A stretch of DNA of 64,000 nt. It comes from Candidatus Nitrosopelagicus sp. Lineage in GTDB: Archaea; Thermoproteota; Nitrososphaeria; Nitrososphaerales; Nitrosopumilaceae. Below are positions 8,870 through 17,260 of this stretch, in pieces. The stretch's first letter is position 1, and the number at the start of each line of letters is the position of its first letter. A model generated the notes under the pieces. That model searched no databases and was not told where the DNA came from. It worked only from the letters and a program-made list of their open reading frames with translations. A program made the position numbers and the translations under genes. The stretch covers positions 62,001 to 126,000 of the forward strand of contig JAOMCX010000002.1 of the NCBI GenBank assembly GCA_028345195.1, read 5' to 3'.

Positions 8870-9325
8870 TTACATTCGTCTAAACTCTGCAGCGCCTTTT
8901 TCTGTAATTTTTAGTTGTATCGATTTTCCAAATGGACCACTTTTTTCTACAGGTCTCATTAGACCTTTTTTCTCAAGATCTTGAAGAATGGTATCTAGAT
9001 TGTTTGTTGATATGTTTCCTTTCTTCTGAAGTTCTTCAAATTTTGATATGTTAGTCATCAATAAGCCAAGTACAATTTTTTCTTTAGGCCAGTTTTTTGT
9101 TGAAAATTCTTCTCGACGTGGAGATTCTTGAAAATTATCAGGTGATGATGATTCTCTAAAATTATCCGCAGGTGGTGATTCTTGGAAGAAATTTCCACGT
9201 GGGGTTTCAGGACGAGCAGATATGTCTTGTTTGAGACCAGCACGTCTCAATAATCTTGGGAGTATTCTAGCAAGTGGTATGATCATGAATATGAGCAAAT
9301 AGATCCAAGAGTAATTTTCTTCCAT
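8870..9325 (-). CDS. Membrane-anchored winged-helix protein
   Basis: A 151-residue protein in three parts. Residues 5-25 form one hydrophobic membrane segment (YSWIYLLIFMIIPLARIL). Residues 35-72 are a Pro/Ser/Glu-rich linker with imperfect repeats of the type NFxESPxxD. Residues ~78-151 look like a winged-helix domain: a helix, then ELQKKGNISTNNLDTILQDL and a wing ending in LKITEKGAAEFRRM. This resembles a DNA-binding domain tethered to the membrane; the DNA target is unknown. It is transcribed with its neighbours but separated by 44-45 bases on each side. Confidence 0.7.
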   Translation of the reverse strand: MEENYSWIYLLIFMIIPLARILPRLLRRAGLKQDISARPETPRGNFFQESPPADNFRESSSPDNFQESPRREEFSTKNWPKEKIVLGLLMTNISKFEELQKKGNISTNNLDTILQDLEKKGLMRPVEKSGPFGKSIQLKITEKGAAEFRRM

Positions 9326-9370
9326 GTTATATCATTATGATTCGAAATTAATAATGTATATGTTGGGTTT

Positions 9371-9691
9371 CTATTGTGGCTGTGAGAAAACACGATATTC
9401 GCCGATGGTAGAACTACATTTGTGACAGGTATACTGACCTCTCTCAATTAAGATTAATCCATTAGCAACCTCTTCGTTTGGTTTTTCTTCTATTTGAAAA
9501 CCAGTTGGTCCATCAAACTCAGAATTACATGCTTTGCAGAAATGTTTTAGCATTTTTGAAGGATCTAGTTTTTCAAGTGATGCTAGGAAGTGTTTGTCTA
9601 TGTTTGGTACAAGTTTTGATTTTTGGACTTCTTCATCAGTAAGTTCAGCATTAACCCATCCACCTGAGCCTTGTAATTCTGTTGCCGTCAT
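9371..9691 (-). CDS. Small zinc-finger protein, paralogue of the N-terminal domain at 56904
   Basis: A 106-residue protein with two CxxC knuckles: CKAC (with NSEF after it) and CHKC near the C-terminus, together a likely four-Cys zinc site. The segment between them contains KPNEEVANGLILIERGQYTC. The protein encoded at 56904-57692 has the same layout and very similar residues (NPNEEVAENLVLAERGKYLC), so the two are paralogues. N-terminal GSGGWVNAELTDEE also matches GSGGFVMARVTDEQ there. Function unknown. Confidence 0.75.
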   Translation of the reverse strand: MTATELQGSGGWVNAELTDEEVQKSKLVPNIDKHFLASLEKLDPSKMLKHFCKACNSEFDGPTGFQIEEKPNEEVANGLILIERGQYTCHKCSSTIGEYRVFSQPQ

Positions 9692-9780
9692 AATTGATTT
9701 ATTTCAAGCATGAATAAAGAGGTTTTCAAATTAAATGAAAAAATTATTCAATTAAATTATCCACAAATTTGAAAATCATA

Positions 9781-10578
9781 ATGGAAACTAATCAAGTTCT
9801 CAAAGAAGCATCAAGAAGAATTTATGAGGCGGTGAAAGACATGGCAGGAACAGAAAAAGCTGCGGGTGATTTTGGAAGAGGTGCAGGAGGAGATATTTCT
9901 AGAAATATCGATATTACTGCAGAAACCACTGTTTTAGATTATCTAAAAGAGATTAATTTTGAGTGTGTAGTTTTAGGAGAAGAATGTGGCCGAGTAGAAT
10001 TATCAGAAAATCCAAAAGGATTTGTCATCATGGATGCAATTGATGGTTCTGCAAATGCGGTTAGAGGAGTACCATTTTTTTGTTCATCATTAGCATTTGC
10101 AACAGAAAATAGGCTGAGTTCCATAACAGACGGAGTGATTACAAATCTTTCAACAGGTGAAATGTATTCTGCATCAGAAGGAAAAGGTGCATTTCTAGAT
10201 GACAAACAAATTTCAGTTTACAAAGGTACACCATTATACAAAATAGTTGGAGTCAATACGTCAGGTGCATCACAAGAAATAATGAAAAAATTGCAACCTG
10301 TTTTTGAACATCATAGTCATACCAGACATTTTGGTGCAAATGCATTAGAAATGGCAATGTTTGCACAAGGTTTGATGGATGTTTTTATTGATTTAAGAGA
10401 TAAAATTAGAATTCAAGATATTGCAGCAGGATACATAATTGTGAAAGAAGCAGGAGGTTTGCTTTTAGATTCAGAATTCAAACCTCTTGATGCAGATTTG
10501 AGTTATGATACAAGAGTTTCTTTTATTGCAGCTGCAAATCAGGAAATTTTAGACGAGATACTTACAAGAGAAAAATAA
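9781..10578 (+). CDS. suhB: Inositol monophosphatase / archaeal FBPase family phosphatase
   Basis: A Mg2+-dependent sugar phosphatase of 265 residues. Metal-binding motifs are complete: GEECG, DAIDGSANAVRGVPF and a C-terminal IQDIAAGYIIVKEAGG. Archaeal members often act on fructose-1,6-bisphosphate or inositol-1-phosphate; the substrate cannot be told here. The longest frame opens with TTG at 9769; the ATG at 9781 is preferred. It is convergent with the FNR gene that follows, their stops three bases apart. Confidence 0.85.
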   Translation: METNQVLKEASRRIYEAVKDMAGTEKAAGDFGRGAGGDISRNIDITAETTVLDYLKEINFECVVLGEECGRVELSENPKGFVIMDAIDGSANAVRGVPFFCSSLAFATENRLSSITDGVITNLSTGEMYSASEGKGAFLDDKQISVYKGTPLYKIVGVNTSGASQEIMKKLQPVFEHHSHTRHFGANALEMAMFAQGLMDVFIDLRDKIRIQDIAAGYIIVKEAGGLLLDSEFKPLDADLSYDTRVSFIAAANQEILDEILTREK

Positions 10579-10581
10579 ATT

Positions 10582-11418
10582 TTATCCGTATGATTCGTAT
10601 TTGACTTCAAAAGTTCCATCTTCATGTGGATTATCTCTATTGACAAATCCTCTATCATCAACATAATCCATTACTCCATCAATGGTTCCTTGATAACCAC
10701 AAATGTAAATTCTAGTATTCTCAGGAGTGACTTTTTCTCCAACTAATTCATCTAATGGAGAAACACCTTGTGCATTTGCTTTGAAAAATGATTCAACTCT
10801 TCCTACTTGACCATTCCATGATCTATTGTATTGTTCTTTTGGTCTACTAATTGCAGCTCTATAAAGAAAGTTCCATTCATCAGTTCCTCTTTCTTTACTT
10901 TCATTTTCAAAGTCAGTGAGAAGACGTTTGTAACTTAATTCATCGACATAACTTGCACCATGTAAAACTACAAGTTGTCTTTTATCATTAGTATCATGAA
11001 AGTGATGTGCAAATGCAATGAATGGTGCAAGACCAGTTCCGCCACCTACACAGACTACTCTTCTATTATCTGGTTCTCCATTTCGATATTTGTCTTCAAT
11101 TATCAAGTCGTCGCCAGTTGGATCACCAAGTAATACTTCATCACCAACACTAAGATAGAATAATTCAGTGGTTACACGACCAGGTAATGGTTTTCTTACC
11201 CATCTAATTACAAATTCAAAATAGTCTCTATTTTCAGCATGCGATGCAATCGAATATGCACGTTTCACAATTTTATTTTCTGCAGCTACCGGTAAACCAA
11301 TAGTTAGAAATTGTCCAGTTTTGTACTTTGGCATTCCAGTTATTGGAACTAGACGAATTACAACTAGATCTTCTTTTAATAATTCAGTATAGATGATCTT
11401 TGCTTTTGTATCTGCCAT
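10582..11418 (-). CDS. Ferredoxin-NADP reductase-like flavoprotein (copy 1)
   Basis: A 278-residue FAD/NAD(P)-binding oxidoreductase. The FAD motif is RAYSIASH (RxYS), the nucleotide-binding loop is GGGTGLAPF, and the C-terminus has ICGYQGT and ends in an aromatic-Gly pair (ESYG). The expected role is electron transfer between ferredoxin or another carrier and NAD(P)H. A second copy at 21522-22364 is clearly homologous over its whole length. Neither has an iron-sulfur domain. The electron partner is unknown; a separate ferredoxin is at 42335. Confidence 0.85.
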   Translation of the reverse strand: MADTKAKIIYTELLKEDLVVIRLVPITGMPKYKTGQFLTIGLPVAAENKIVKRAYSIASHAENRDYFEFVIRWVRKPLPGRVTTELFYLSVGDEVLLGDPTGDDLIIEDKYRNGEPDNRRVVCVGGGTGLAPFIAFAHHFHDTNDKRQLVVLHGASYVDELSYKRLLTDFENESKERGTDEWNFLYRAAISRPKEQYNRSWNGQVGRVESFFKANAQGVSPLDELVGEKVTPENTRIYICGYQGTIDGVMDYVDDRGFVNRDNPHEDGTFEVKYESYG

Positions 11419-11513
11419 GTGAGGAAAGTTTCTTGATTTGGATAAATGTATTTCTCTTCAAAATTTGACAGATTTACTTATATTTAGAAAATTAACCAGC
11501 CAAAATTAGTCAC

Positions 11514-11678
11514 ATGACAAAAATTACATGTAGAGATTACGGATTTGAATGCCAATACGAAATTGAAGGCGAAGTAGAAAATGTGATCGATGCGTATAGA
11601 AAACATAGTGATGAAGAACACGGAATAGAATATTCGGTAGAGACATTAACACAAGTAATTCTAAGACAACAAGGCTAA
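11514..11678 (+). CDS. DUF1059-like small protein
   Basis: A 54-residue ORF with an ATG start and TAA stop. It reads as the small DUF1059 family: an early CRDYGFEC (C-x2-D-x-G-x2-C type), then EGEVENVIDAYRKHSDEEHG and a short C-terminal helix. The frame is well separated from both neighbours and lies in a gap otherwise without a gene. No function is known for the family; the two Cys suggest metal or redox chemistry. Upstream at about 11478-11488 is a TATA-like AT-rich stretch. Confidence 0.72.
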   Translation: MTKITCRDYGFECQYEIEGEVENVIDAYRKHSDEEHGIEYSVETLTQVILRQQG

Positions 11679-11688
11679 TCGTAAAAAA

Positions 11689-12759
11689 TTAAACTCTTTT
11701 CATTGAAGCAGATAAGATTGGTAATTCCTTATCAATGATTTTCTCAACAGCAGGTACGATTCCAGCTCTTAATTTTGCATTTTCTTCATAAATTTCTGCA
11801 ACCTGATCTCTAAATAATAATTTGATTCTAGGCAACTCCATGATAGTTTCTTCTACAGCTCTTGGCTCAGATATATCTAAAATTAGAGTTCCTTTTTTCT
11901 TTTCTTTCATAACAAGTTTGATCCGTTCAAGATCAATCAAAAAGTAATCAGCAGTAGTAGCAACTATGATAATATCAAATTTATCAAATCCTGAAAGTGC
12001 ATCAACAAACTCCATTGGAGTACCACACAAAAGTTGTGAGAAATTGGTAGCACGTTGCATATCTTTGCTAGTAACTGTAAATGAAAGTTCTTTTTGTCCT
12101 AGTGTTTTTGCGACCATAGCTGCAGATTCACCGGTTCCAATGAGTAAGACCTTCTTTTTTGCATCCAACCCAACTTTTTCTTCTATCAAGTTTAATGCAA
12201 CATCTCCTAACGACAAAACTTCTTTACTAATTTCAGTTGAATCTCGGATTGAATTAGCAAGTCGTATTACACTATCAAATAATTTATTAAGAATTTTTCC
12301 AGAGGCACCAGATTTTTTTGCAATTTCTAGTGACTTTGTAATTTCATCATAAACTTCTTGTTTTCCAACAACTACAGAATCCAATCCACAAGCTAATCGT
12401 AAGAGGTGAAGGTAGACATCATCATCTTTGAAAACTTCTAAGGTTTGATCAAAATGATCAATATCAATTTGTTCTATGCTAGAATTTTTTTCCCAAGTTT
12501 CTTTCATTTGATTAATTACCAAACCTTTTCCTTCAGGTCTTCTTGCATCAGTAGAATCATCTGTTTCAAGATTACTAACAGTAAAAATTTCTACTCTACT
12601 AGAAGTTTGAATTATAATACATTCTTCAACACCAGGAATTTTTTTGAAGGCCTCTGTTGCAGCATTTACATCTTTGAATGCAAATCTAGCAAGAGAATGA
12701 AGAGGAACATTTTTGAAAGTTACTCTTGCATTTAAAACATCAAATTTTAGTTCGCTCAC
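11689..12759 (-). CDS. hemA: Glutamyl-tRNA reductase (HemA) with Ser at the catalytic Cys position
   Basis: A 356-residue enzyme of the C5 tetrapyrrole pathway that reduces glutamyl-tRNA to glutamate-1-semialdehyde. The middle third has the NADPH-binding fold (VLLIGTGESAAMVAKTL) and the C-terminal helices follow. The N-terminal catalytic domain has IQTSSRVEIF where the family signature is xTCNRxE: Ser53 replaces the nucleophilic Cys; the nearest Cys is Cys47. Segments LRLACGLDSVVVGKQEV and SILDISEP-like ILDISEP are conserved. The start is GTG. The missing Cys may be real biology or a lineage variant. It starts 20 bases after the stop of the upstream gene at 12780, so the two may be co-transcribed. 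Confidence 0.85.
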   Translation of the reverse strand: MSELKFDVLNARVTFKNVPLHSLARFAFKDVNAATEAFKKIPGVEECIIIQTSSRVEIFTVSNLETDDSTDARRPEGKGLVINQMKETWEKNSSIEQIDIDHFDQTLEVFKDDDVYLHLLRLACGLDSVVVGKQEVYDEITKSLEIAKKSGASGKILNKLFDSVIRLANSIRDSTEISKEVLSLGDVALNLIEEKVGLDAKKKVLLIGTGESAAMVAKTLGQKELSFTVTSKDMQRATNFSQLLCGTPMEFVDALSGFDKFDIIIVATTADYFLIDLERIKLVMKEKKKGTLILDISEPRAVEETIMELPRIKLLFRDQVAEIYEENAKLRAGIVPAVEKIIDKELPILSASMKRV

Positions 12760-12779
12760 ATCATATCACCAAAATTAAT

Positions 12780-13442
12780 TTAATCTTTTCTTCCACCTTT
12801 TGCAGTTCTGAAAACATTCATTCCAAGATAATAATTTTGATGTAATGAATCCAAATATGCAAGATTTTGTTCAACTTGCGCAATATCATCAGCAAGTGCT
12901 TCAGGATCATTTCTAAGACGATCGAGTTTTGCTTGTAATTCATCACCAAGAACAGTTATTCCAGTTTCATAATTTGAAGTTCCCCCAAAACGTTCGTCTA
13001 GAATATTTTGAGGATTGTATTCAGGAGTAGTATCTTCATAATTGAGAGCTTTACGTGTAATGTCATCTTTTTCATCTTCAGATAAAATAGGTTTTGGAAA
13101 TCTATCTACTTTATCTAAGAAAAATTCAGGTTCGCCCATCTCTCTTCTAAATATAATTTCATTTTTTCTTTTGTTAGTTACATCAGGTGCTTTTGGAGCA
13201 TCAGCTTTGATTTCTTCAGCAATTGCTTTGAACTCATCTTCTGATGCTTTTGATGCAGCTTGTTTCAATTCTTTGGCTTTTGCAATTGCAGCTTCTGCTG
13301 CAGCTTCTGCTTCTTCTGCTGCCTTCATTGCTTTTTCTGCATCTTTAGATGCCTTGATAGATTTTTGACCATCCTGTTTTTTTGATTCTACATCTGTTTT
13401 TGGAGCATCCTTTACTTCAGAATCTTTTTTGTCGTCAGACAT
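12780..13442 (-). CDS. Ala/Lys-rich coiled-coil protein, unknown
   Basis: A 220-residue protein. Residues ~5-75 are dominated by Lys, Ala, Asp and Glu (EKAMKAAEEAEAAAEAAI), giving a charged helix or coiled coil. The C-terminal half is more complex and carries REMGEPEFFLDKVDRFPKP and a last helical segment ending in GRKD. There is no signal peptide. The longest frame opens with TTG, but the next codon is ATG and is used here. Function unknown. It precedes hemA by 20 bases on the same strand. Confidence 0.65.
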   Translation of the reverse strand: MSDDKKDSEVKDAPKTDVESKKQDGQKSIKASKDAEKAMKAAEEAEAAAEAAIAKAKELKQAASKASEDEFKAIAEEIKADAPKAPDVTNKRKNEIIFRREMGEPEFFLDKVDRFPKPILSEDEKDDITRKALNYEDTTPEYNPQNILDERFGGTSNYETGITVLGDELQAKLDRLRNDPEALADDIAQVEQNLAYLDSLHQNYYLGMNVFRTAKGGRKD

Positions 13443-13537
13443 CAATTTTTCACTGAAATTGCCCGGATTTTAAGATTATTGTGACAAACAAGGTAGAACG
13501 TCATGCGATCAGATAATGTTAATTTGAAAAATAAAAG

Positions 13538-13612
13538 CGCCCTCGGCGGGATTTGAACCCGCGTCTCAGCCGTGACAGGGCCGAATTCTAGACCGGGCTA
13601 TACTACAAGGGC
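13538..13612 (-). tRNA. tRNA-Asp (GTC)
   Basis: A 75-nt cloverleaf on the minus strand. The acceptor stem pairs GCCCTTG with CGAGGGC, the discriminator is G, the anticodon loop is CTGTCAC (anticodon GTC) on a five-pair stem CGGCC/GGCTG, and the T arm has GGTTCAAATCC. No intron is seen and CCA is not encoded. Confidence 0.92.
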
Positions 13613-13709
13613 AGTATTTACAAGAAAAAGAAGTGCTGGTTTTAAAGTTTCCATTTTTAATTTTAGACTGGTAAAAGACTAAATTGTACAATAATGGAAA
13701 AACTCGCAT

Positions 13710-13783
13710 GGGTCTATAGCGCAGCCAGGTAGCGCACCGCCCTTTTAAGGCGGCTGTCGTGGGTTCGAATCCCACTAGACCCG
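13710..13783 (+). tRNA. tRNA-Lys (TTT)
   Basis: A 74-nt cloverleaf. The acceptor pairs GGGTCTA with TAGACCC, the discriminator is G, the anticodon stem is CCGCC/GGCGG with loop CTTTTAA (anticodon TTT), and the T arm has GGGTTCGAATCCC. No intron and no encoded CCA. It lies between tRNA-Asp (opposite strand) and the 3' end of argH, three bases away. Confidence 0.94.
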
Positions 13784-13786
13784 CAT

Positions 13787-15253
13787 CTATTTTGTAAGTG
13801 TTTTAACTCGTTTTTCCAATAATGTTAATGATTTTTTTACATTATCATTTTGAATCTTAATGGAATTTTTTAGAGTTACAATTTTTCTGTTTCTTTGTCC
13901 AATCATTCGTGTTTGTTCAGAGGTTCCAGAAGATCCTTTTGATGTTCGTTGCTTAATAGATGATGAGATAGTGGTTTTTTGAATTAATTCAAAAAGTTTT
14001 CTTGGTTTAATCTCTTTAATTTGAAGAGATTCAATGTCATCTAATTCCAGATCAGAGAGTAATTTTTTTGAATTATGTGATAATTGGACAAGGTTACCAA
14101 CAATGTTGTGTGCAGAACGGAATGGTATTTTTTCAAGAACTAAATTTTCTGCCAAATCTAAAGCAACTAGAAATCCTTCTTCTGTTGCTTTTTGCATTTT
14201 TTCCTGATTAACTGTAAGATCAGATAACATTGATTTTATAATAATTAATGCAGTGATTGATGTTTTTGATGTTGACCAGATTGAAGATTTTATTTGTTGT
14301 AAATCTCTACTATAACCAGAAGGTAAACCTTTGGTAGTAGTTAAGATAGATGTCAAATAGCCTATAACCTGAGAAGTTTTTCCTCGTGTCAGTTCTAAGA
14401 TATCAGGATTTTTCTTTTGTGGCATTACACTTGATGGGGATGTAAAATCATCAGAAAGTTCTATGAATGAAAATTCAGCTGAAGACCAAATGATAAAGTC
14501 TTCAGATAATCTACTTAGATTTGTCATCATGATTGCAGAGTTTGCAACATATTCTGCTACAAAGTCACGCGTACTTGTTGCATCAATTGAATTTTCTACA
14601 AGAGATGCAAATCCAAGCATTTTTGCAGTACTGTCTCTATCAATAGGAAGACTAGTTCCCCCTACAGGACCAGCACCTAATGGACTTTGATTAACTCGTG
14701 TATACAATGACATGAATCTATCTAAATCACGAAATAGTGAATCGGCGTATGACAACAAGTAATGTGAGAATACTCCAACTTGAGCTTGTTGAAGATGTGT
14801 ATAAAGTGGCATTATTGTTTTAGTATTTTCTTGTGCTGTTTTTAGTAAAGTGGAGATTGTTTCAATTAGACATTGTAATAATATGTTAATGTCATCACGG
14901 ATTTTTAGTCGAATATCAAGTGCCACTTGATCATTTCGTGAACGAGCTGTATGCATTTTTCCACCATTTTCAATTCCAGTTTTCTTTATAACAAGAGATT
15001 CTATTAATTCATGAATATCTTCAGGTTCAAAATCAGGCTGGGAGATGTTTCCACCCTTTAGTTCTTCTAATGCGGTTAGTATTTTTTTTACTTCAATTTT
15101 TGATAAGAGTTTATTTTCATATAACATGATGACGTGTGCTTCACTTCCGATGATATCATAAAATGCAATATCAGAATCATCTTTAATGGATGAGACATAG
15201 CTAAGTGTAATATCATCAAGATCTTTTCCTAATCGAGAACGATACATCAACAT
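13787..15253 (-). CDS. argH: Argininosuccinate lyase
   Basis: A 488-residue fumarase/aspartase-superfamily enzyme that releases arginine and fumarate from argininosuccinate. Visible signatures are the substrate loop SSVMPQKKNPD, the N-terminal SRLGKDLDDITLSYVSSIKDD, HTARSRNDQVA and PLYTHLQQAQ. Length is normal. The ATG two codons in (MYRSRLG) is an equally good start. It is not clustered with argG in this window. Confidence 0.95.
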   Translation of the reverse strand: MLMYRSRLGKDLDDITLSYVSSIKDDSDIAFYDIIGSEAHVIMLYENKLLSKIEVKKILTALEELKGGNISQPDFEPEDIHELIESLVIKKTGIENGGKMHTARSRNDQVALDIRLKIRDDINILLQCLIETISTLLKTAQENTKTIMPLYTHLQQAQVGVFSHYLLSYADSLFRDLDRFMSLYTRVNQSPLGAGPVGGTSLPIDRDSTAKMLGFASLVENSIDATSTRDFVAEYVANSAIMMTNLSRLSEDFIIWSSAEFSFIELSDDFTSPSSVMPQKKNPDILELTRGKTSQVIGYLTSILTTTKGLPSGYSRDLQQIKSSIWSTSKTSITALIIIKSMLSDLTVNQEKMQKATEEGFLVALDLAENLVLEKIPFRSAHNIVGNLVQLSHNSKKLLSDLELDDIESLQIKEIKPRKLFELIQKTTISSSIKQRTSKGSSGTSEQTRMIGQRNRKIVTLKNSIKIQNDNVKKSLTLLEKRVKTLTK

Positions 15254-15295
15254 GGATTCAAAATCGCTATATATAGCAACTACGGATTCAATTCA

Positions 15296-15697
15296 ATGAC
15301 ACAAGATGTGAAACAGCTACGAGTGAAAATTTTTGATGAATTATCACAAATTGTAGACCCTGAAATAAACACAACAATTACAGAATTAGAATTGATTGAT
15401 GAAGTAGACATCAGCGATGCAAATGTCAAAGTTGATTTACATCTAACAAGTCCATTTTGTCCAGCAGTTTTTGGATTTAAAATTTGTCAAGACATTCATG
15501 ATAATTTATTGAGTATACATGGAATTGATGATGTGAAGGTAAATGTCTCAAATCACTTTATGGCTGAACAGATTAACAATCAAGTAAATAACAGTCCAAA
15601 TCCTCACAAAAAGGAAGATACAGTATCACATGGAGATAACACAAGTGATGATTCCGTAAGTGACAAAAAAACTGAACCAGAAGAAAAGAAAGATTAA
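15296..15697 (+). CDS. DUF59/MIP18-family protein (iron-sulfur assembly-like) with acidic tail
   Basis: A 133-residue protein. Residues ~5-90 show the MIP18/PaaD fold: VDPEINTTITELELIDEVDI and LTSPFCPAVFGF with the conserved Cys. Family members help assemble or transfer Fe-S clusters. The last ~40 residues are acidic, Ser/Asn-rich and probably disordered, with a KKTEPEEKKD end. It lies divergent from argH and ends 4 bp inside the 3' end of sdhB, an Fe-S protein, on the other strand. A role for that enzyme is speculation. Confidence 0.78.
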   Translation: MTQDVKQLRVKIFDELSQIVDPEINTTITELELIDEVDISDANVKVDLHLTSPFCPAVFGFKICQDIHDNLLSIHGIDDVKVNVSNHFMAEQINNQVNNSPNPHKKEDTVSHGDNTSDDSVSDKKTEPEEKKD

Positions 15698-16470
15698 TCT
15701 CTAATTCCTAAAAGATATCCTCTCAAGAGCTGAATTCCCATTGCAGGATCAACTCCTTTTGGACATACTTGACTACATGAGCCAGCAAAATGACATCTCC
15801 AAATTCCATGAGATTCGTCTATAACTTTGAGTCGTTTGTTTTTGCCTTTATCACGGTCATCGGCAATGTATCTGTAGGCCTGTGCTAATGCTTGAGGACC
15901 AACAAATGTCTTATCCATTGACATAGTAGGACATGCAGAATTACATAAACCACATTTGATACAACTTGAAAATTGAATATATTTTTCAACATTTTCAGGG
16001 CTTTGTAAAAATTCTCTTATACCACTTTCAGCATCAATTTCAGAATCTTCTCTAATGACATATGGCATTACTTTTTTGTGATTGTTTATCATTCGATCCA
16101 TGTTGACAGCTAAATCTCGAACTACAGGATAGTTATCCATTGGTTCTACAGTTACAGTGTCAGAATCTAATTCAGATATTTTTGTGAAACATGCCAAACC
16201 AGGTTTACCATTAATTTTCATTCCACAAGAACCACATGATGCTTGTCTACACGAATAACGAACTCCAACAGAATGATCAAGATGTGATTTGACATCCAAT
16301 AAGACATCTAGAACAGTTGTCCATTTTTCAATTGGAACAACAAAGTCATCAAATTTCTGTTCAGAGTTTACATTCGGATTACTTCGTTTAATTTTTATTT
16401 TTACAGATTTTGTAGAAGAAACTACTGTTTGAGATAATTCATCTGATAATTTAGGATGTATTGTTGCCAT
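15694..16470 (-). CDS. sdhB: Succinate dehydrogenase iron-sulfur subunit (SdhB)
   Basis: A 258-residue subunit from the ATG at 16470, which overlaps the stop of sdhD (TAATG). A longer frame running through sdhD is not real. It carries the [2Fe-2S] domain (CRQASCGSCGMKING) and the two C-terminal cluster motifs CIKCGLCNSACP and CHFAGSCSQVCPKG, ligands for [4Fe-4S] and [3Fe-4S] or similar. It passes electrons from SdhA to quinone through the membrane subunits. Last gene of the sdhACDB operon. Confidence 0.94.
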   Translation of the reverse strand: MATIHPKLSDELSQTVVSSTKSVKIKIKRSNPNVNSEQKFDDFVVPIEKWTTVLDVLLDVKSHLDHSVGVRYSCRQASCGSCGMKINGKPGLACFTKISELDSDTVTVEPMDNYPVVRDLAVNMDRMINNHKKVMPYVIREDSEIDAESGIREFLQSPENVEKYIQFSSCIKCGLCNSACPTMSMDKTFVGPQALAQAYRYIADDRDKGKNKRLKVIDESHGIWRCHFAGSCSQVCPKGVDPAMGIQLLRGYLLGIRD

Positions 16471-16823
16471 TATAGCATCCCCATGTTTGTCATAATTATA
16501 GTTCGCGAACCATATGCAATTAATGCTGCCATTCCCGCAAGACATCCAATTGTTACAAGTTTTTCATATGTTGGACCTTGATTCATTTCTAACAGAATTA
16601 CTCTCAAGCCATTAAATCCATGAACAGAAATCAAAATTAGTAATAATCCAAGTAATATCGCATAACCTACACTTTCATAATTTGCAATTACGTTTTCATA
16701 TTCTAATGATTCGTGAAAGTCTTGAGTTAATCTCATCATTATGTGTATGACTGTTAAGAACAGTGCACCTAGGGCAGTGCCATAGTGTATCTTCATTATG
16801 ATACTTTCTCTTAATACCATCAT
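16470..16823 (-). CDS. sdhD: Succinate dehydrogenase membrane subunit D
   Basis: A 117-residue membrane protein beginning MMVLRESIIMK. Three hydrophobic segments are visible (about 12-30, 48-70 and 85-107), with a His in IHIMMRL and a VHGFNGLRVILLEM segment matching the heme/quinone-side His region of SdhD. The start ATG overlaps the sdhC stop (ATGA), and its stop shares one base with the sdhB ATG. A frame starting earlier (16889) lies inside sdhC and is rejected. Confidence 0.85.
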   Translation of the reverse strand: MMVLRESIIMKIHYGTALGALFLTVIHIMMRLTQDFHESLEYENVIANYESVGYAILLGLLLILISVHGFNGLRVILLEMNQGPTYEKLVTIGCLAGMAALIAYGSRTIIMTNMGML

Positions 16824-17260
16824 GCGAACATCACCGCCATTCCATACCACATTGCAAGAGCTGCCATACCTAATGTTGCATAGATACATGCTTTGCCTTT
16901 CATGTTAATTGATTGAGGTTTGTATGGATAATCAGGCCTCTCTGCTTTTCCGATACCATAACCCATTTGTGCAATCATCAATCGGATTCCATTTCCAGTG
17001 TGAAAAACACACATTCCAATTACTAACGCTAAGAATAGATGACCTTCAGTTGTTTGAGTCATTTCTAATGACTTGTCCCAAACTGCTTTTCCATCTAAGA
17101 TATGACTTGTTTCATAAATATGACCAATGAAATATGCCAGAAGACCGAGACCTGTTAATCGCATCAAAAGCCATGCTAATCTTTCGATACCAAATTTTCC
17201 AATTTTACTAGGATTTAGCCATCCCTTCAATCCTTCTCTTGCGCCAGTTTCTCTTTCCAT
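16820..17260 (-). CDS. sdhC: Succinate dehydrogenase membrane subunit C
   Basis: A 146-residue subunit with three hydrophobic helices; His residues occur in YFIGHIYETSHIL and in VFHTGNGIRLM, the latter like the heme-ligand segment HxxxGxR of SdhC. The protein starts immediately after sdhA: its ATG shares one base with the sdhA stop. It anchors the dehydrogenase and probably takes part in quinone reduction. Confidence 0.87.
   Translation of the reverse strand: MERETGAREGLKGWLNPSKIGKFGIERLAWLLMRLTGLGLLAYFIGHIYETSHILDGKAVWDKSLEMTQTTEGHLFLALVIGMCVFHTGNGIRLMIAQMGYGIGKAERPDYPYKPQSINMKGKACIYATLGMAALAMWYGMAVMFA

Noticed and set aside
13566-13775. Frame across tRNA-Asp and tRNA-Lys on the minus strand
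   Set aside because: It covers two tRNA genes and has no protein-like composition.
16470-16545. N-terminal extension of SdhB in the long frame
   Set aside because: It runs through the sdhD coding end. The ATG at 16470 starts the conserved N-terminus and forms a TAATG junction with sdhD.
16824-16889. N-terminal extension of SdhD
   Set aside because: It lies inside sdhC in another frame; the ATG at 16823 forms an ATGA overlap with the sdhC stop, the common coupling in this window.
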